From positions 1 to 29,529 of the forward strand of contig JAEXLD010000042.1 in NCBI GenBank assembly GCA_023445445.1: 29,529 bases of DNA, read 5' to 3'. The position numbers and the translations under genes are program-made. Position 1 is the stretch's first letter. Every line of letters begins with the position of its first letter. The DNA is from Bacillota bacterium. Its GTDB lineage: Bacteria > Bacillota > Clostridia > Clostridiales > Clostridiaceae. Positions 1 through 6,892 of this stretch are shown piece by piece. The notes under the pieces are model-generated. The model searched no databases. It saw only the letters and a program-made list of their open reading frames with translations, and was not told where the DNA came from.

Positions 1-2
1 GA

Positions 3-206
3 GAAGTAGTAGTAGCTGATACAAAGGCTAACCTACAAGCTAGAGTTGATGCAGAACATGGAGCTTGCCAAGGTAAGAAGGATTTAGCTACATTAGCTAA
101 ACAATTAAACTTAGATGCTATACATGATACAGTTCATGAAATGTGTAAGGATGAAGCTAGACATGGACAAGCATTCAAGGGATTATTAGATAGATATTTC
201 GCTTAA
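3..206 (+). CDS. NADH peroxidase / reverse rubrerythrin, C-terminal part (5' truncated by window)
   Basis: The first 67 codons form an open frame ending at TAA 204-206; the start lies outside the window. The translated piece runs from EVVVADTKANLQARVDAEHG to DEARHGQAFKGLLDRYFA. This matches the C-terminal half of clostridial reverse rubrerythrins (NADH peroxidases), with the final diiron-ligand helix visible as CKDEARHG (an ExxH motif). The protein ends right after this helix with no C-terminal rubredoxin module. That is the reverse-rubrerythrin layout, in which the rubredoxin-like iron site is N-terminal (not seen here). Known role of the family: cytosolic reduction of hydrogen peroxide in oxidative-stress defence of anaerobes. 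A strong terminator follows at once, so it is probably the last gene of its unit. Family assignment is fairly sure; nothing can be said about its promoter. Confidence 0.85.
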   Translation, partial: EVVVADTKANLQARVDAEHGACQGKKDLATLAKQLNLDAIHDTVHEMCKDEARHGQAFKGLLDRYFA

Positions 207-244
207 TTTCAACATCCCTAAGGGGGCATAGTATATTAAGTATT

Positions 245-283
245 AAGGAGTAGAAGCCAAAGGGGCTCTACTCCTATTTTTTT
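245..283 (+). terminator. Intrinsic terminator of the reverse rubrerythrin gene
   Basis: The left arm AGGAGTAGAAGCC and right arm GGGCTCTACTCCT pair over about 12 bp with one bulged A around a short AAAG-type loop. A run of T residues follows (277-283). It lies 40 bp after the stop codon. Confidence 0.85.
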
Positions 284-396
284 AGAAACATAGTGGTTAC
301 TGCCTTAATTAATTATTAAAGTTTAATTCCAATTATGATAAAAATAGCATTTTATTTACTTATAATATATAATTTTCATATAAGGAGATGAGAATT

Positions 397-1092
397 ATGT
401 GTACAAGTTTTATTAAAAAAACAGAGGGTAATTTATTATTAGCAATGAATTTTGATAATAATGGTATGAAGTATACTATAAATACTAAAAAGAAAGATTG
501 GTTTATTGTATATATATCAACAGGAAAAATTAAAGCACCGAGTTTTGGTGTGCATAAGTCTGGCATATTTTTCAATAATCTGTGTGTAGAATCAAATGGA
601 AAGGGTAATTATAGAAGAGGTTCTAATGTTAGTCATACATCAAAATTCTTACTGGGTATTATAGATGGAAAAATTGATATTGAAGATTTAGAAAAATATT
701 TAGCTATAAATGAAATTGTAAATGTGCCAGATTGGAGTACTCATAATATGATTTCTACAAGAGAAGGAAATGTATGGATTATTGAACCAGGAAGAGGAAA
801 TACTTATAGAAAATTAAAGGATGGAGAATTTCAAATAATGACTAATTTTTCAATACTGGATTTAGAAAAGGAAGATGATATATCCTGTGAAAGATATAAT
901 AAGGTAAAAGAAGTATTGAATAATGAGGATAAATTAACTACTAATAAAGCTTTTGAATTATTAGAGGAAGTAAAACAAAATGGAGAAGAATGGTCTACAG
1001 ATTTTTCTTTTGTATTTGATAAAAGTAAAAATACAGTATATTATGTGGAAAATCAAAACTTTGATAATATAAAGGAATACGTATTTTTATAA
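397..1092 (+). CDS. Ntn-hydrolase of the choloylglycine hydrolase / penicillin acylase-like group (short form)
   Basis: The start is placed at ATG 397, not ATG 388, because the Shine-Dalgarno AAGGAG (382-387) abuts the upstream ATG and is 9 nt from 397. This gives a 231-residue protein beginning Met-Cys-Thr-Ser-Phe, so removal of Met exposes Cys2 as the N-terminal nucleophile typical of choloylglycine-hydrolase/AAT-like Ntn enzymes. Other residues fit the family: D20 in AMNFDNN, N150 in QIMTNFS, R166 in SCERYNK, and a THNMISTREGNVWIIE strand pair at about 115-130. The arginine that precedes the aspartate in bile salt hydrolases (GRNMD) is Met17 here, and the protein is about 90 residues shorter than those enzymes. 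It probably cleaves a linear amide bond; the substrate cannot be read from the sequence. No signal peptide is visible, so it is likely cytosolic. It is monocistronic, with an AT-rich hairpin after it. Confidence 0.75.
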   Translation: MCTSFIKKTEGNLLLAMNFDNNGMKYTINTKKKDWFIVYISTGKIKAPSFGVHKSGIFFNNLCVESNGKGNYRRGSNVSHTSKFLLGIIDGKIDIEDLEKYLAINEIVNVPDWSTHNMISTREGNVWIIEPGRGNTYRKLKDGEFQIMTNFSILDLEKEDDISCERYNKVKEVLNNEDKLTTNKAFELLEEVKQNGEEWSTDFSFVFDKSKNTVYYVENQNFDNIKEYVFL

Positions 1093-1104
1093 ATTAAATG
1101 GAGT

Positions 1105-1152
1105 ATATAGAATAATTTATATATATTCTATATTATTTATATTTTTATGTAT
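1105..1152 (+). terminator. Weak AU-rich hairpin/terminator after the Ntn-hydrolase
   Basis: ATATAGAATA (1105-1114) pairs perfectly with TATTCTATAT (1124-1133) around a 9-nt loop, and a T-rich tail follows. Its low GC content makes it a weak terminator candidate. Confidence 0.4.
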
Positions 1153-1160
1153 TTTACATA

Positions 1161-1169
1161 TGATATAAT
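1161..1169 (+). promoter_or_regulatory. Extended -10 promoter for the lipoprotein gene
   Basis: TGATATAAT is a perfect extended -10 (TGnTATAAT), 36 bp before the chosen start codon. There is no convincing -35 element, which extended -10 promoters tolerate. It implies transcription starting near 1176. Confidence 0.5.
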
Positions 1170-1204
1170 ATAGAATGTTAATTTTAAAGAAAAGAGGGAA
1201 ATAT

Positions 1205-1852
1205 ATGAATATGAAGAAGATATCAACACTTATAGTTGGAGCAGTTTTAAGCTTAACATTGGCAGGTTGTACAACAAATGGTGCTAATCTTCCAGAAGGT
1301 GATGTTAAGGTAGTTAATCAGGAAATTCAAGGAGTAGTGGAATTAATATTAAAATCAGCAGACTATGGAAATGATAAAAGTACTGTAGCTTCTATGGTAT
1401 TACCTAAGGATGCTGAATACAATATAAATTTATCAATAGAAAAATACTTAAATGGAGAATTAATAGAAACTAAGGAGATTGCTAATTATAGCACAGCAAA
1501 CATAGAAAAAGATTCAATTATTCATATAGTATTAAATACAGCTAAAATTAATGATGGTGAAGCAGATAAGTCAATATATTCTATTTCAGAAATAGATTCA
1601 GAGAATACTAAGGATAGTAAAAATCCAGATTATAAAACTACTAAATATTATGGAGAAGCTATAGATTTTGATTCAAAATCTTCAGTAGCACAAATAGGCA
1701 AAGCTTTAGATGAGGAAGTTACATTAGTTGGATTAGTAAAGTTTAAAGAGGATGATGCTGAAAAAGCTTCAATTAATTTAGAAACATATAAAGATGAAGT
1801 AAGTAAATATTCTGAAGTTACAATAATAAATGCAAAAGCAAGTAAGAAATAA
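1205..1852 (+). CDS. Predicted lipoprotein of unknown function
   Basis: The start is set at ATG 1205 because GAGGG (1194-1198) sits 6 nt upstream; the longer frame from 1175 begins before this Shine-Dalgarno and near the predicted transcription start. The 215-residue product opens with a classical type II signal peptide: MNMKK, a hydrophobic stretch (about residues 6-18) and the lipobox LAGC with Cys22 as the lipidated residue. The mature part is hydrophilic and rich in Lys, Asp and Glu, with no transmembrane segment after the lipobox. I do not recognise a domain. It should be anchored on the outer face of the cytoplasmic membrane. No transporter genes adjoin it, so a solute-binding role is unsupported. 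It appears monocistronic, with its own extended -10 promoter and a new promoter before the next gene. Confidence 0.75.
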   Translation: MNMKKISTLIVGAVLSLTLAGCTTNGANLPEGDVKVVNQEIQGVVELILKSADYGNDKSTVASMVLPKDAEYNINLSIEKYLNGELIETKEIANYSTANIEKDSIIHIVLNTAKINDGEADKSIYSISEIDSENTKDSKNPDYKTTKYYGEAIDFDSKSSVAQIGKALDEEVTLVGLVKFKEDDAEKASINLETYKDEVSKYSEVTIINAKASKK

Positions 1853-1876
1853 TAACATTATTATTTATGCAAATCA

Positions 1877-1906
1877 TTCCATAGAAAAAATTAAATTTGA
1901 TATAAT
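1877..1906 (+). promoter_or_regulatory. Extended -10 promoter for trmB
   Basis: TGATATAAT (1898-1906) is a perfect extended -10, with a poor -35 candidate TTCCAT at 1877-1882 (18-bp spacer to TATAAT). It lies about 50 bp upstream of the trmB start. Confidence 0.5.
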
Positions 1907-1957
1907 GAATGTAAATTTGTATAATTGTTATGAATTAGAGTAAATGGAGTGAATAGA

Positions 1958-2611
1958 ATGAGACTAAGAAAAAAGCCATGGGCTAGACCAGAATTAGAAG
2001 CATGTAATTTTTTTATAGTAAATCCAAGTGAATATAAAGGAAGATGGAGAGAATCTTTTAATAATGATAATCCTATATATTTAGAACTAGGATGTGGAAA
2101 GGGAACTTTCGTAGCTGTTCATGGATCAGAAAATCCAAATATAAATTATGTTGCTATAGATATTAAAGATGAAGTATTAGTACTTGCAAAGAGAAATATT
2201 GAAAAAGCATATAATGAAAAAGGTTTAGAAGTAAACAATCTAAAGCTAATGGCACAAGAAATATTCTTAATTAATGATGTTTTTAGTAAAGAAGATATAG
2301 TTGATAGAATATATATTAATTTCTGCAATCCTTGGCCAAAGGAAAGACATAAGAAAAGAAGACTAACATTTCCAACTCAGCTAGAAAAATATAAGGAGTT
2401 TTTATCTAAGGAAGGTAGAATATATTTTAAAACTGATGATGATGAATTATTTGAAGAATCTTTAGTATATTTTAAAGAATCAGGTTTTGAGATAGAGTAC
2501 ATAACTTATGATTTACATAAAAGTGATTTTGTAGGAAATGTTAGAACAGAACATGAAAATATGTTTAGTGAACAAGGTATTAAAATTAAATTTTTAATAG
2601 CAAAAAGATAA
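1958..2611 (+). CDS. trmB: tRNA (guanine-N7-)-methyltransferase
   Basis: This is TrmB, which methylates N7 of G46 in the variable loop of tRNAs using S-adenosylmethionine in the cytosol. The start is ATG 1958 (MRLRKKPWARPEL), the usual N-terminus of the family, with GGAG (1946-1949) 8 nt upstream. The longer frame would begin at a GTG that overlaps that Shine-Dalgarno. The protein is 217 residues, normal for Firmicute TrmB. Visible motifs are the SAM-binding motif I LELGCGKGTF, the family signature INFCNPWPKERHKKRRL with the catalytic and tRNA-binding residues, and the late motif FKTDDDELFEES. It is monocistronic, with an extended -10 promoter upstream and a strong terminator hairpin starting 2 nt after the stop codon, shared with the convergent desulfurase gene. 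Confidence 0.95.
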   Translation: MRLRKKPWARPELEACNFFIVNPSEYKGRWRESFNNDNPIYLELGCGKGTFVAVHGSENPNINYVAIDIKDEVLVLAKRNIEKAYNEKGLEVNNLKLMAQEIFLINDVFSKEDIVDRIYINFCNPWPKERHKKRRLTFPTQLEKYKEFLSKEGRIYFKTDDDELFEESLVYFKESGFEIEYITYDLHKSDFVGNVRTEHENMFSEQGIKIKFLIAKR

Positions 2612-2612
2612 T

Positions 2613-2636
2613 AAGGAGCTGCTTAAGCAGCTCCTT
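2613..2636. terminator. Bidirectional terminator between trmB and the desulfurase gene
   Basis: A perfect 10-bp stem, AAGGAGCTGC / GCAGCTCCTT around TTAA, is followed by TTTATTTATTT on the plus strand and by a T-rich stretch on the minus strand. It overlaps the last base of the minus-strand stop codon, so it likely ends both convergent transcripts. Confidence 0.85.
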
Positions 2637-3922
2637 TATTTATTTAATCTACATATTAGCTCTATGGTGTTTAAAAAGATATCTATTTCATTTAGAGAAT
2701 TATATACCCCAAAGCTAGCTCTAACCATTCCAGGCATTTTACAAGTAGTGTCAATTAAATGCCTTCCTGATTCTTCAGCTTTTATATTTAGTAATCTCTT
2801 TACATAGGGATGAGCACAAAAGGCCCCCTGCCTTACCGCTATAGCTCTTAAGCTAGCTAATAATTTTGCACATTCTGCATGATAAATATCTTCAACATTA
2901 AAAACTACTATACCAAGTCTATCATCTATATTTATATTATCAGCATAGGAAATAACCTTCTTTATTGAATTAAGGCCTTTTATAGTATGCTTTAATAATA
3001 TTCTTTCATTTTTTTCAATTACATCGTAACCTATATTTTCTAATTCCTTCATTGCTTCAACTAAGGCTATAGCACCAAAAAAATTAGGACTACCAGCTTC
3101 ATTTTTTTCAGGAGGTGCTAATAATATTTCTGAATCATCTAAAACAGATTCTACGGTACCTCCACCTTTTAGATCAGAGTTTAATCTTTCAAAGTCTTCC
3201 TTTAAGCCAATAATTGCTCCACTACCAAAGGGTGCATACATTTTGTGAGCAGAAAATACGAAATAGTCAATATTAGTTTCACTAAAGTCAATTTTTTTAT
3301 GAGCTACAATTTGAGCACCGTCTATTATTAGTTTTGCATTATATTTATGAACAAGATTAGATAAATAAGATAAATTATTTATATAACCTGTAACATTTGA
3401 GGCTGCAGTAATAGTGATATATTTAACTAAACCCTTATTTTGATCTAATAAGTATTCTAGTTCATCTAGTTTTAGTCTACCATTTTCATCTACTTCAATA
3501 TATTTCAAATTGCATTTACCGCGCCAAGGTAAATCGTTAGAATGATGTTCCATTCTAGTGGTAATAACTATATTATTCTTATCTTCAATTAATATATTTG
3601 ATAATCTATTTATACCTTCTGTAGTATTATTTACAAAGATTACAGTATATTTTTCTTTAGAGGCATTAAAGAAATCTAAAATATAATCTCTTGATTCAGC
3701 ATAAATTTTAGTTGAATACTCTGATTTTTGTCCAAGGCCTCTACCAATTGCACCATATAATTCGCAAGCTTTTGAAATTCTATCAAGAACACTTTTAAAT
3801 ACTGGAGTTGTAGCTGCATTATCAAGATTAATTGCTATTATTTTATTGTCATTAATAATTGATACCTTCTTATCAAGGCCTATAAATAAATTTCTAAAAG
3901 AATTATTTGTTAAATCATTCAT
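2636..3922 (-). CDS. SufS-like class V aminotransferase / cysteine desulfurase
   Basis: A PLP-dependent enzyme of the class V aminotransferase fold, closest to group II (SufS-type) cysteine desulfurases, which transfer sulfur from L-cysteine to an active-site cysteine. The 428-residue product shows the N-terminal LDNAATTP motif (33-40), TRMEHHSND with the cofactor-stacking His (about 126), IIDGAQ with the pyridine-nitrogen Asp201, FSAHKMYAP with the Schiff-base Lys227, and VRQGAFCAHP with candidate sulfur-accepting Cys369. About 20 extra residues precede the catalytic core. The start is supported by AAAGGAGG about 7 nt upstream. No IscU/SufU scaffold or other suf/isc gene is adjacent, so this is a stand-alone copy whose sulfur acceptor is unknown. 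A selenocysteine lyase or related activity is also possible. It converges on trmB and shares its terminator. Confidence 0.8.
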   Translation of the reverse strand: MNDLTNNSFRNLFIGLDKKVSIINDNKIIAINLDNAATTPVFKSVLDRISKACELYGAIGRGLGQKSEYSTKIYAESRDYILDFFNASKEKYTVIFVNNTTEGINRLSNILIEDKNNIVITTRMEHHSNDLPWRGKCNLKYIEVDENGRLKLDELEYLLDQNKGLVKYITITAASNVTGYINNLSYLSNLVHKYNAKLIIDGAQIVAHKKIDFSETNIDYFVFSAHKMYAPFGSGAIIGLKEDFERLNSDLKGGGTVESVLDDSEILLAPPEKNEAGSPNFFGAIALVEAMKELENIGYDVIEKNERILLKHTIKGLNSIKKVISYADNINIDDRLGIVVFNVEDIYHAECAKLLASLRAIAVRQGAFCAHPYVKRLLNIKAEESGRHLIDTTCKMPGMVRASFGVYNSLNEIDIFLNTIELICRLNK

Positions 3923-4064
3923 AGCAAAACCTCCTTTTCTATAATATTCAGTTAAGTATAGTAAGGTGATAAGAAACTAAGAAAGTTTGGTCTATTGCAA
4001 ATAAAAAGAACATATATAAAAATGTAGCGTATAATTATAATGAAATATTTTTTGGAGGAAATAT

Positions 4065-5240
4065 ATGTATTACAATAATATGGATGGAAATGAAGAAGAT
4101 TTAAAGTTCATACCATTAAATATAACTGAACCATTCAGAAAAAAAGATTCAACATGGTTTCCTATTATAGATATGGCATTACCTGCATTTAGTGAAGTTC
4201 CAAATAGTTTTACATTAAAATTTGTTACACCTATGGACAATTCTAATTTGCAAGGAAATACTTTAAAGACTTTAGATTATATTCAAAATAATAATTCTAG
4301 TTTACAAAATAATAATCAAGCAGCAAAGAAATTTGAAGAAGATTTTAATTTAGAGTATCCATCAGAAACATTAAGTGAAGAATTGTTTTCCTATAATAAG
4401 GATAGTAAATGTAAAAAAGGAATTAGCAATACAAATAACCAAAATAATAATGCAAACAATATACAAAAAATTAATAACAATGAAATGAGTAATTTTAATG
4501 GGATTAATAATTTAAATGTAAGTAATAATTCTAGTGGAATAAACAATTCAAAGGGAATGAACAATTCTACTGGAATTAGTAATCAAAATTGGATGAACAA
4601 TCCTAATACAATGGAAAATCAAAATTGGATTAATAATCCTAATTTAACCAATAATCAAAATTGGATGAATAATACTAATGCAATGGAAAATCAAAATTGG
4701 GCTAATAACCCTAATACAACAAATAATCTTAATACAATGAACAATTCAAATTTCAATAATAATAATACAAGTAATCCTAACATGATGAATAATGACAATG
4801 CAATTAATAATATGAATTGGATGAACAATCCCAATCCAATAGACAATTCAAATATAATTAATAATCCAAAGGCTGTGAATTATCCTAACACAATGAATAA
4901 TCCAAATGGAACAAATAATTCAAATGCAATAAATAGCCAAGATGGAATTCAAAATATGAATACGAAACCAATGACCAATAAAAGAGATGATATTGAAGAG
5001 CCAATTCATATGGAGCTTTTAAGGAATTTAAGCTTTGGAGATTACTTAACTAAGTCTTATAGAGGTGAAGAAAATAGCAATTTAGATAAAGTAGATATGA
5101 TTTATGGATCTGTGAAAAATGATAATTCTATAATGGAGACTTTTAAAGCCTATAATATTCCTAAACCTATTTATCAGTTAATCACTAAAAAAATAATTAA
5201 ATTAACTTTAGATGATGAAAATTGTAAAAGGGAGGAATAG
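4065..5240 (+). CDS. Asn-rich hexapeptide-repeat protein, possibly spore or cell-surface
   Basis: The 391-residue protein is not one I recognise. Three parts are visible: an N-terminal segment (1-115) of normal composition with DSTWFPIIDMALPAF; a low-complexity centre (about 120-300) dominated by Asn; and a C-terminal segment (305-391) with EEPIHMELLRNLSFGDYL and a lysine-rich end. The centre is built of about 24 hexapeptides of the form N-x-N-x-x-N (143-232 and 237-290). In 173-220 alternate units add Trp, giving a 12-residue period (NQNWMN NPNTME and variants). There is no signal peptide or transmembrane segment. Shine-Dalgarno TTGGAGG lies 7 nt before the start. The next gene begins 3 nt after its stop, so the two are co-translated. 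Asn-rich repeats with no export signal would suit a spore coat or exosporium component, but that is inference. Confidence 0.7.
   Translation: MYYNNMDGNEEDLKFIPLNITEPFRKKDSTWFPIIDMALPAFSEVPNSFTLKFVTPMDNSNLQGNTLKTLDYIQNNNSSLQNNNQAAKKFEEDFNLEYPSETLSEELFSYNKDSKCKKGISNTNNQNNNANNIQKINNNEMSNFNGINNLNVSNNSSGINNSKGMNNSTGISNQNWMNNPNTMENQNWINNPNLTNNQNWMNNTNAMENQNWANNPNTTNNLNTMNNSNFNNNNTSNPNMMNNDNAINNMNWMNNPNPIDNSNIINNPKAVNYPNTMNNPNGTNNSNAINSQDGIQNMNTKPMTNKRDDIEEPIHMELLRNLSFGDYLTKSYRGEENSNLDKVDMIYGSVKNDNSIMETFKAYNIPKPIYQLITKKIIKLTLDDENCKREE
4491..4934 (+). repeat. In-frame hexapeptide (18-bp) tandem repeat array
   Basis: About 24 degenerate 18-bp units encode N-x-N-x-x-N. The best-conserved block, 4581-4724, has a 36-bp higher-order period (four copies each starting with codons for Asn-Gln-Asn-Trp). 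A slip of register falls near codons 231-236. The array is entirely inside the coding frame. Confidence 0.85.
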
Positions 5241-5242
5241 CA

Positions 5243-5872
5243 ATGTTATTTCGTCAAAACTTACCTAACTTACAAAGTAAAATAAGATTTATTCATGCAG
5301 TTCCATCAGCACCTGCAGTGGATGTTTACTTAAGTGGAATGCCAATGGGAAAATCCTTAGGATTTTCAGATATAACATGTTATGAAAATATTTCACCTGG
5401 TAGTTATGAACTGCAATTGTATAAGTCAGGTACTTATGATAAAGCATTAATAACTAAAGAGGTAGATATCCTACCTAATAGTAGTTCAACTACTAGTATA
5501 GTGACATTAGGTGGAGCTTTAGATATCTTTACATTAAATGATGCTAGTGTTAAGGATAAAGTAAAAATAGGAAGTGCCTTTTTAAGATTTATTCATTTGT
5601 CTCCTAATGCACCATTAGTGTCATTAGCATTATCTAATGATGCAGTTCTTTTTAATAATGTAGAATATTTGGAAACTACAGGATATTATCCATTATCGCA
5701 AGCAATATATGACTTCAAGGTTACCTTTTCATCATTTTCAGGGCTATTTAAATATATAAATGATAGAAAGCTTGCAAACGGAAAATTTTATACAATATAT
5801 ATTATAGGGTTATTGAATAGGAATCCTAAATTAGGATATCTTCTTGTGGAAGATGGAATAGACAATGAATGA
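5243..5872 (+). CDS. DUF4397 domain protein (two tandem copies)
   Basis: The 209-residue product consists of two DUF4397 repeats. Repeat 1 (about 13-100) starts KIRFIHAVPSAPAVDVYLSG, and repeat 2 (about 112-202) starts AFLRFIHLSPNAPLVSLALS. The RFIHxxPxAPxV signature is characteristic of this beta-sandwich domain, seen in secreted, surface and spore proteins; its biochemical role is unknown. No signal peptide is visible, unlike many secreted DUF4397 proteins, so export by a classical route is unlikely and a mother-cell (spore-coat) location is a reasonable guess. The start codon is 3 nt after the stop of the Asn-rich gene and its Shine-Dalgarno GGGAGG lies inside that gene's last codons, indicating translational coupling. 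The stop codon lies in a TGAA microsatellite. Confidence 0.8.
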   Translation: MLFRQNLPNLQSKIRFIHAVPSAPAVDVYLSGMPMGKSLGFSDITCYENISPGSYELQLYKSGTYDKALITKEVDILPNSSSTTSIVTLGGALDIFTLNDASVKDKVKIGSAFLRFIHLSPNAPLVSLALSNDAVLFNNVEYLETTGYYPLSQAIYDFKVTFSSFSGLFKYINDRKLANGKFYTIYIIGLLNRNPKLGYLLVEDGIDNE

Positions 5873-5940
5873 ATGAATGAATGAATGAACAATGAAGAGT
5901 GAAGAATGTAGAATTAAGGAATAAATTCCTTTGAGAGTTT
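5864..5940 (+). repeat. AATG microsatellite followed by a degenerate intergenic repeat (copy A)
   Basis: About 6.5 tandem AATG units (5864-5889) run through the stop codon of the DUF4397 gene. They are followed by AATGAAGAGTGAAGAATG and GTAGAATTA and a partial AATTCCTTTG motif. Related strings occur at about 20721-20835, 27231-27295 and 29429-29478. Confidence 0.6.
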
Positions 5941-5959
5941 ATAAAGTAAATATATGAAT

Positions 5960-5989
5960 AATAGGAGGCTGTTTAAACAGCCTCCTATT
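5960..5989. terminator. 30-bp perfect palindrome, bidirectional terminator
   Basis: The 15-bp arm AATAGGAGGCTGTTT is followed immediately by its exact reverse complement, then ATATTTTAAT. It lies between the convergent DUF4397 and zupT genes, 6 bp from the zupT stop codon, and should terminate both. Confidence 0.8.
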
Positions 5990-5994
5990 ATATT

Positions 5995-6771
5995 TTAATG
6001 AGAATAGATATGGCTTAGTATAATTGTTATGATACCTAAAAATATTGAGAAAATATAGGTTTTATGGTATTTGTATTCTCTTGCAGTTGGGATAAGTTCT
6101 GCAAAGGAGATATATAGCATTATTCCAGCTACTAAGGCAAAGGTTATAGCTAAAATTATTTCATTGATATATGGTCTTAAAAATAGAAAAGCAATAAAGG
6201 CTCCTAGTGGTTCAGCAAGACCTGAATAAAGGGTATATTTAAAAGCCTTAGCTTTACTTTTTGTAGAGTAATAAATAGGCATTGCTATGGAAATGCCTTC
6301 AGGAATATTATGAAGAGCAATAGCAAGGGCAATAGAAACTCCTAAAGAGGTATTTTCATAGCTAGAAACAAAGGTGGCAATGCCTTCTGGAAAGTTATGT
6401 ATCATTAAGGCAATCATTGATACAAATCCAACTCTATAAAGCTTATCAGGATTTGAGTGTTTATAGGATGTTGGGTTGTCTGGAATAAATTTATCAATAA
6501 GTAGTGCCATGATAACTCCAGAAATTAAAAAGAATAAAGCTAGGAAAACTCCTTTTAAATTTCCATGATACTTTCTTAAGGTTTCCTCTGCTGAAGCAAA
6601 TAGATCTGTAAAAGATACAGTTATCATAACTCCAGCTGAAAAAGATAAGGCAAAGGTTATTAATTTTTTGTTCTGTATTTTAGAAAAGAACAATATAAAT
6701 GCACCTATTACAGTAGATAGCCCTGCAATAAGAGATAGTATTAATGGTATAAAAGATTGACTATGTATCAT
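5995..6771 (-). CDS. zupT: ZIP family divalent metal transporter (ZupT-like)
   Basis: A 258-residue integral membrane protein with about eight hydrophobic segments, imported metal most likely Zn2+ with broader divalent specificity as in ZupT. The two diagnostic metal-binding motifs are present: HNFPEG (125-130) and HNIPEG (154-159), in adjacent membrane helices after a charged cytoplasmic loop (about 93-113). Length matches bacterial ZupT. Shine-Dalgarno TAGGAG lies about 7 nt upstream of the ATG. The gene is divergent from the esterase gene, and the shared 121-bp intergenic region holds a 30-bp inverted repeat that could be a metal-regulator site. The family is sure; the substrate is inferred. 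Confidence 0.9.
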   Translation of the reverse strand: MIHSQSFIPLILSLIAGLSTVIGAFILFFSKIQNKKLITFALSFSAGVMITVSFTDLFASAEETLRKYHGNLKGVFLALFFLISGVIMALLIDKFIPDNPTSYKHSNPDKLYRVGFVSMIALMIHNFPEGIATFVSSYENTSLGVSIALAIALHNIPEGISIAMPIYYSTKSKAKAFKYTLYSGLAEPLGAFIAFLFLRPYINEIILAITFALVAGIMLYISFAELIPTAREYKYHKTYIFSIFLGIITIILSHIYSH

Positions 6772-6788
6772 ATAAATCTCCTAAAAAG

Positions 6789-6818
6789 CACTTAATATAT
6801 TATTAAATATATTAAGTG
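6789..6818. promoter_or_regulatory. AT-rich inverted repeat between divergent zupT and esterase genes
   Basis: CACTTAATATAT and ATATATTAAGTG (12-bp exact arms, one more pair possible) flank TATTAA. There is no T tract, and the site is 18 bp upstream of zupT. It is an operator candidate; it could also be a 5'-UTR hairpin of zupT. Confidence 0.4.
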
Positions 6819-6892
6819 GAATTAATACTATGCAAAATTAATGAAATTTTATAATATATAATTAATTAAAATATGTAGTTTGGAGAAAAAAT

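Noticed and set aside
360..575. Minus-strand 71-residue hydrophobic frame over the Ntn-hydrolase start
   Set aside because: It overlaps the ribosome site and the catalytic N-terminus of a clear gene; its hydrophobicity comes from the AT-rich antisense sequence.
4581..4724. 36-bp direct repeats that might suggest a CRISPR array
   Set aside because: They are degenerate, have no spacers, keep the reading frame and encode the Asn-rich repeat; no cas genes are present.
5864..5890. AATG microsatellite as a phase-variation switch for the DUF4397 gene
   Set aside because: The repeat is at the very 3' end and the stop TGA is reached in the first units, so changes in unit number would not alter the protein.
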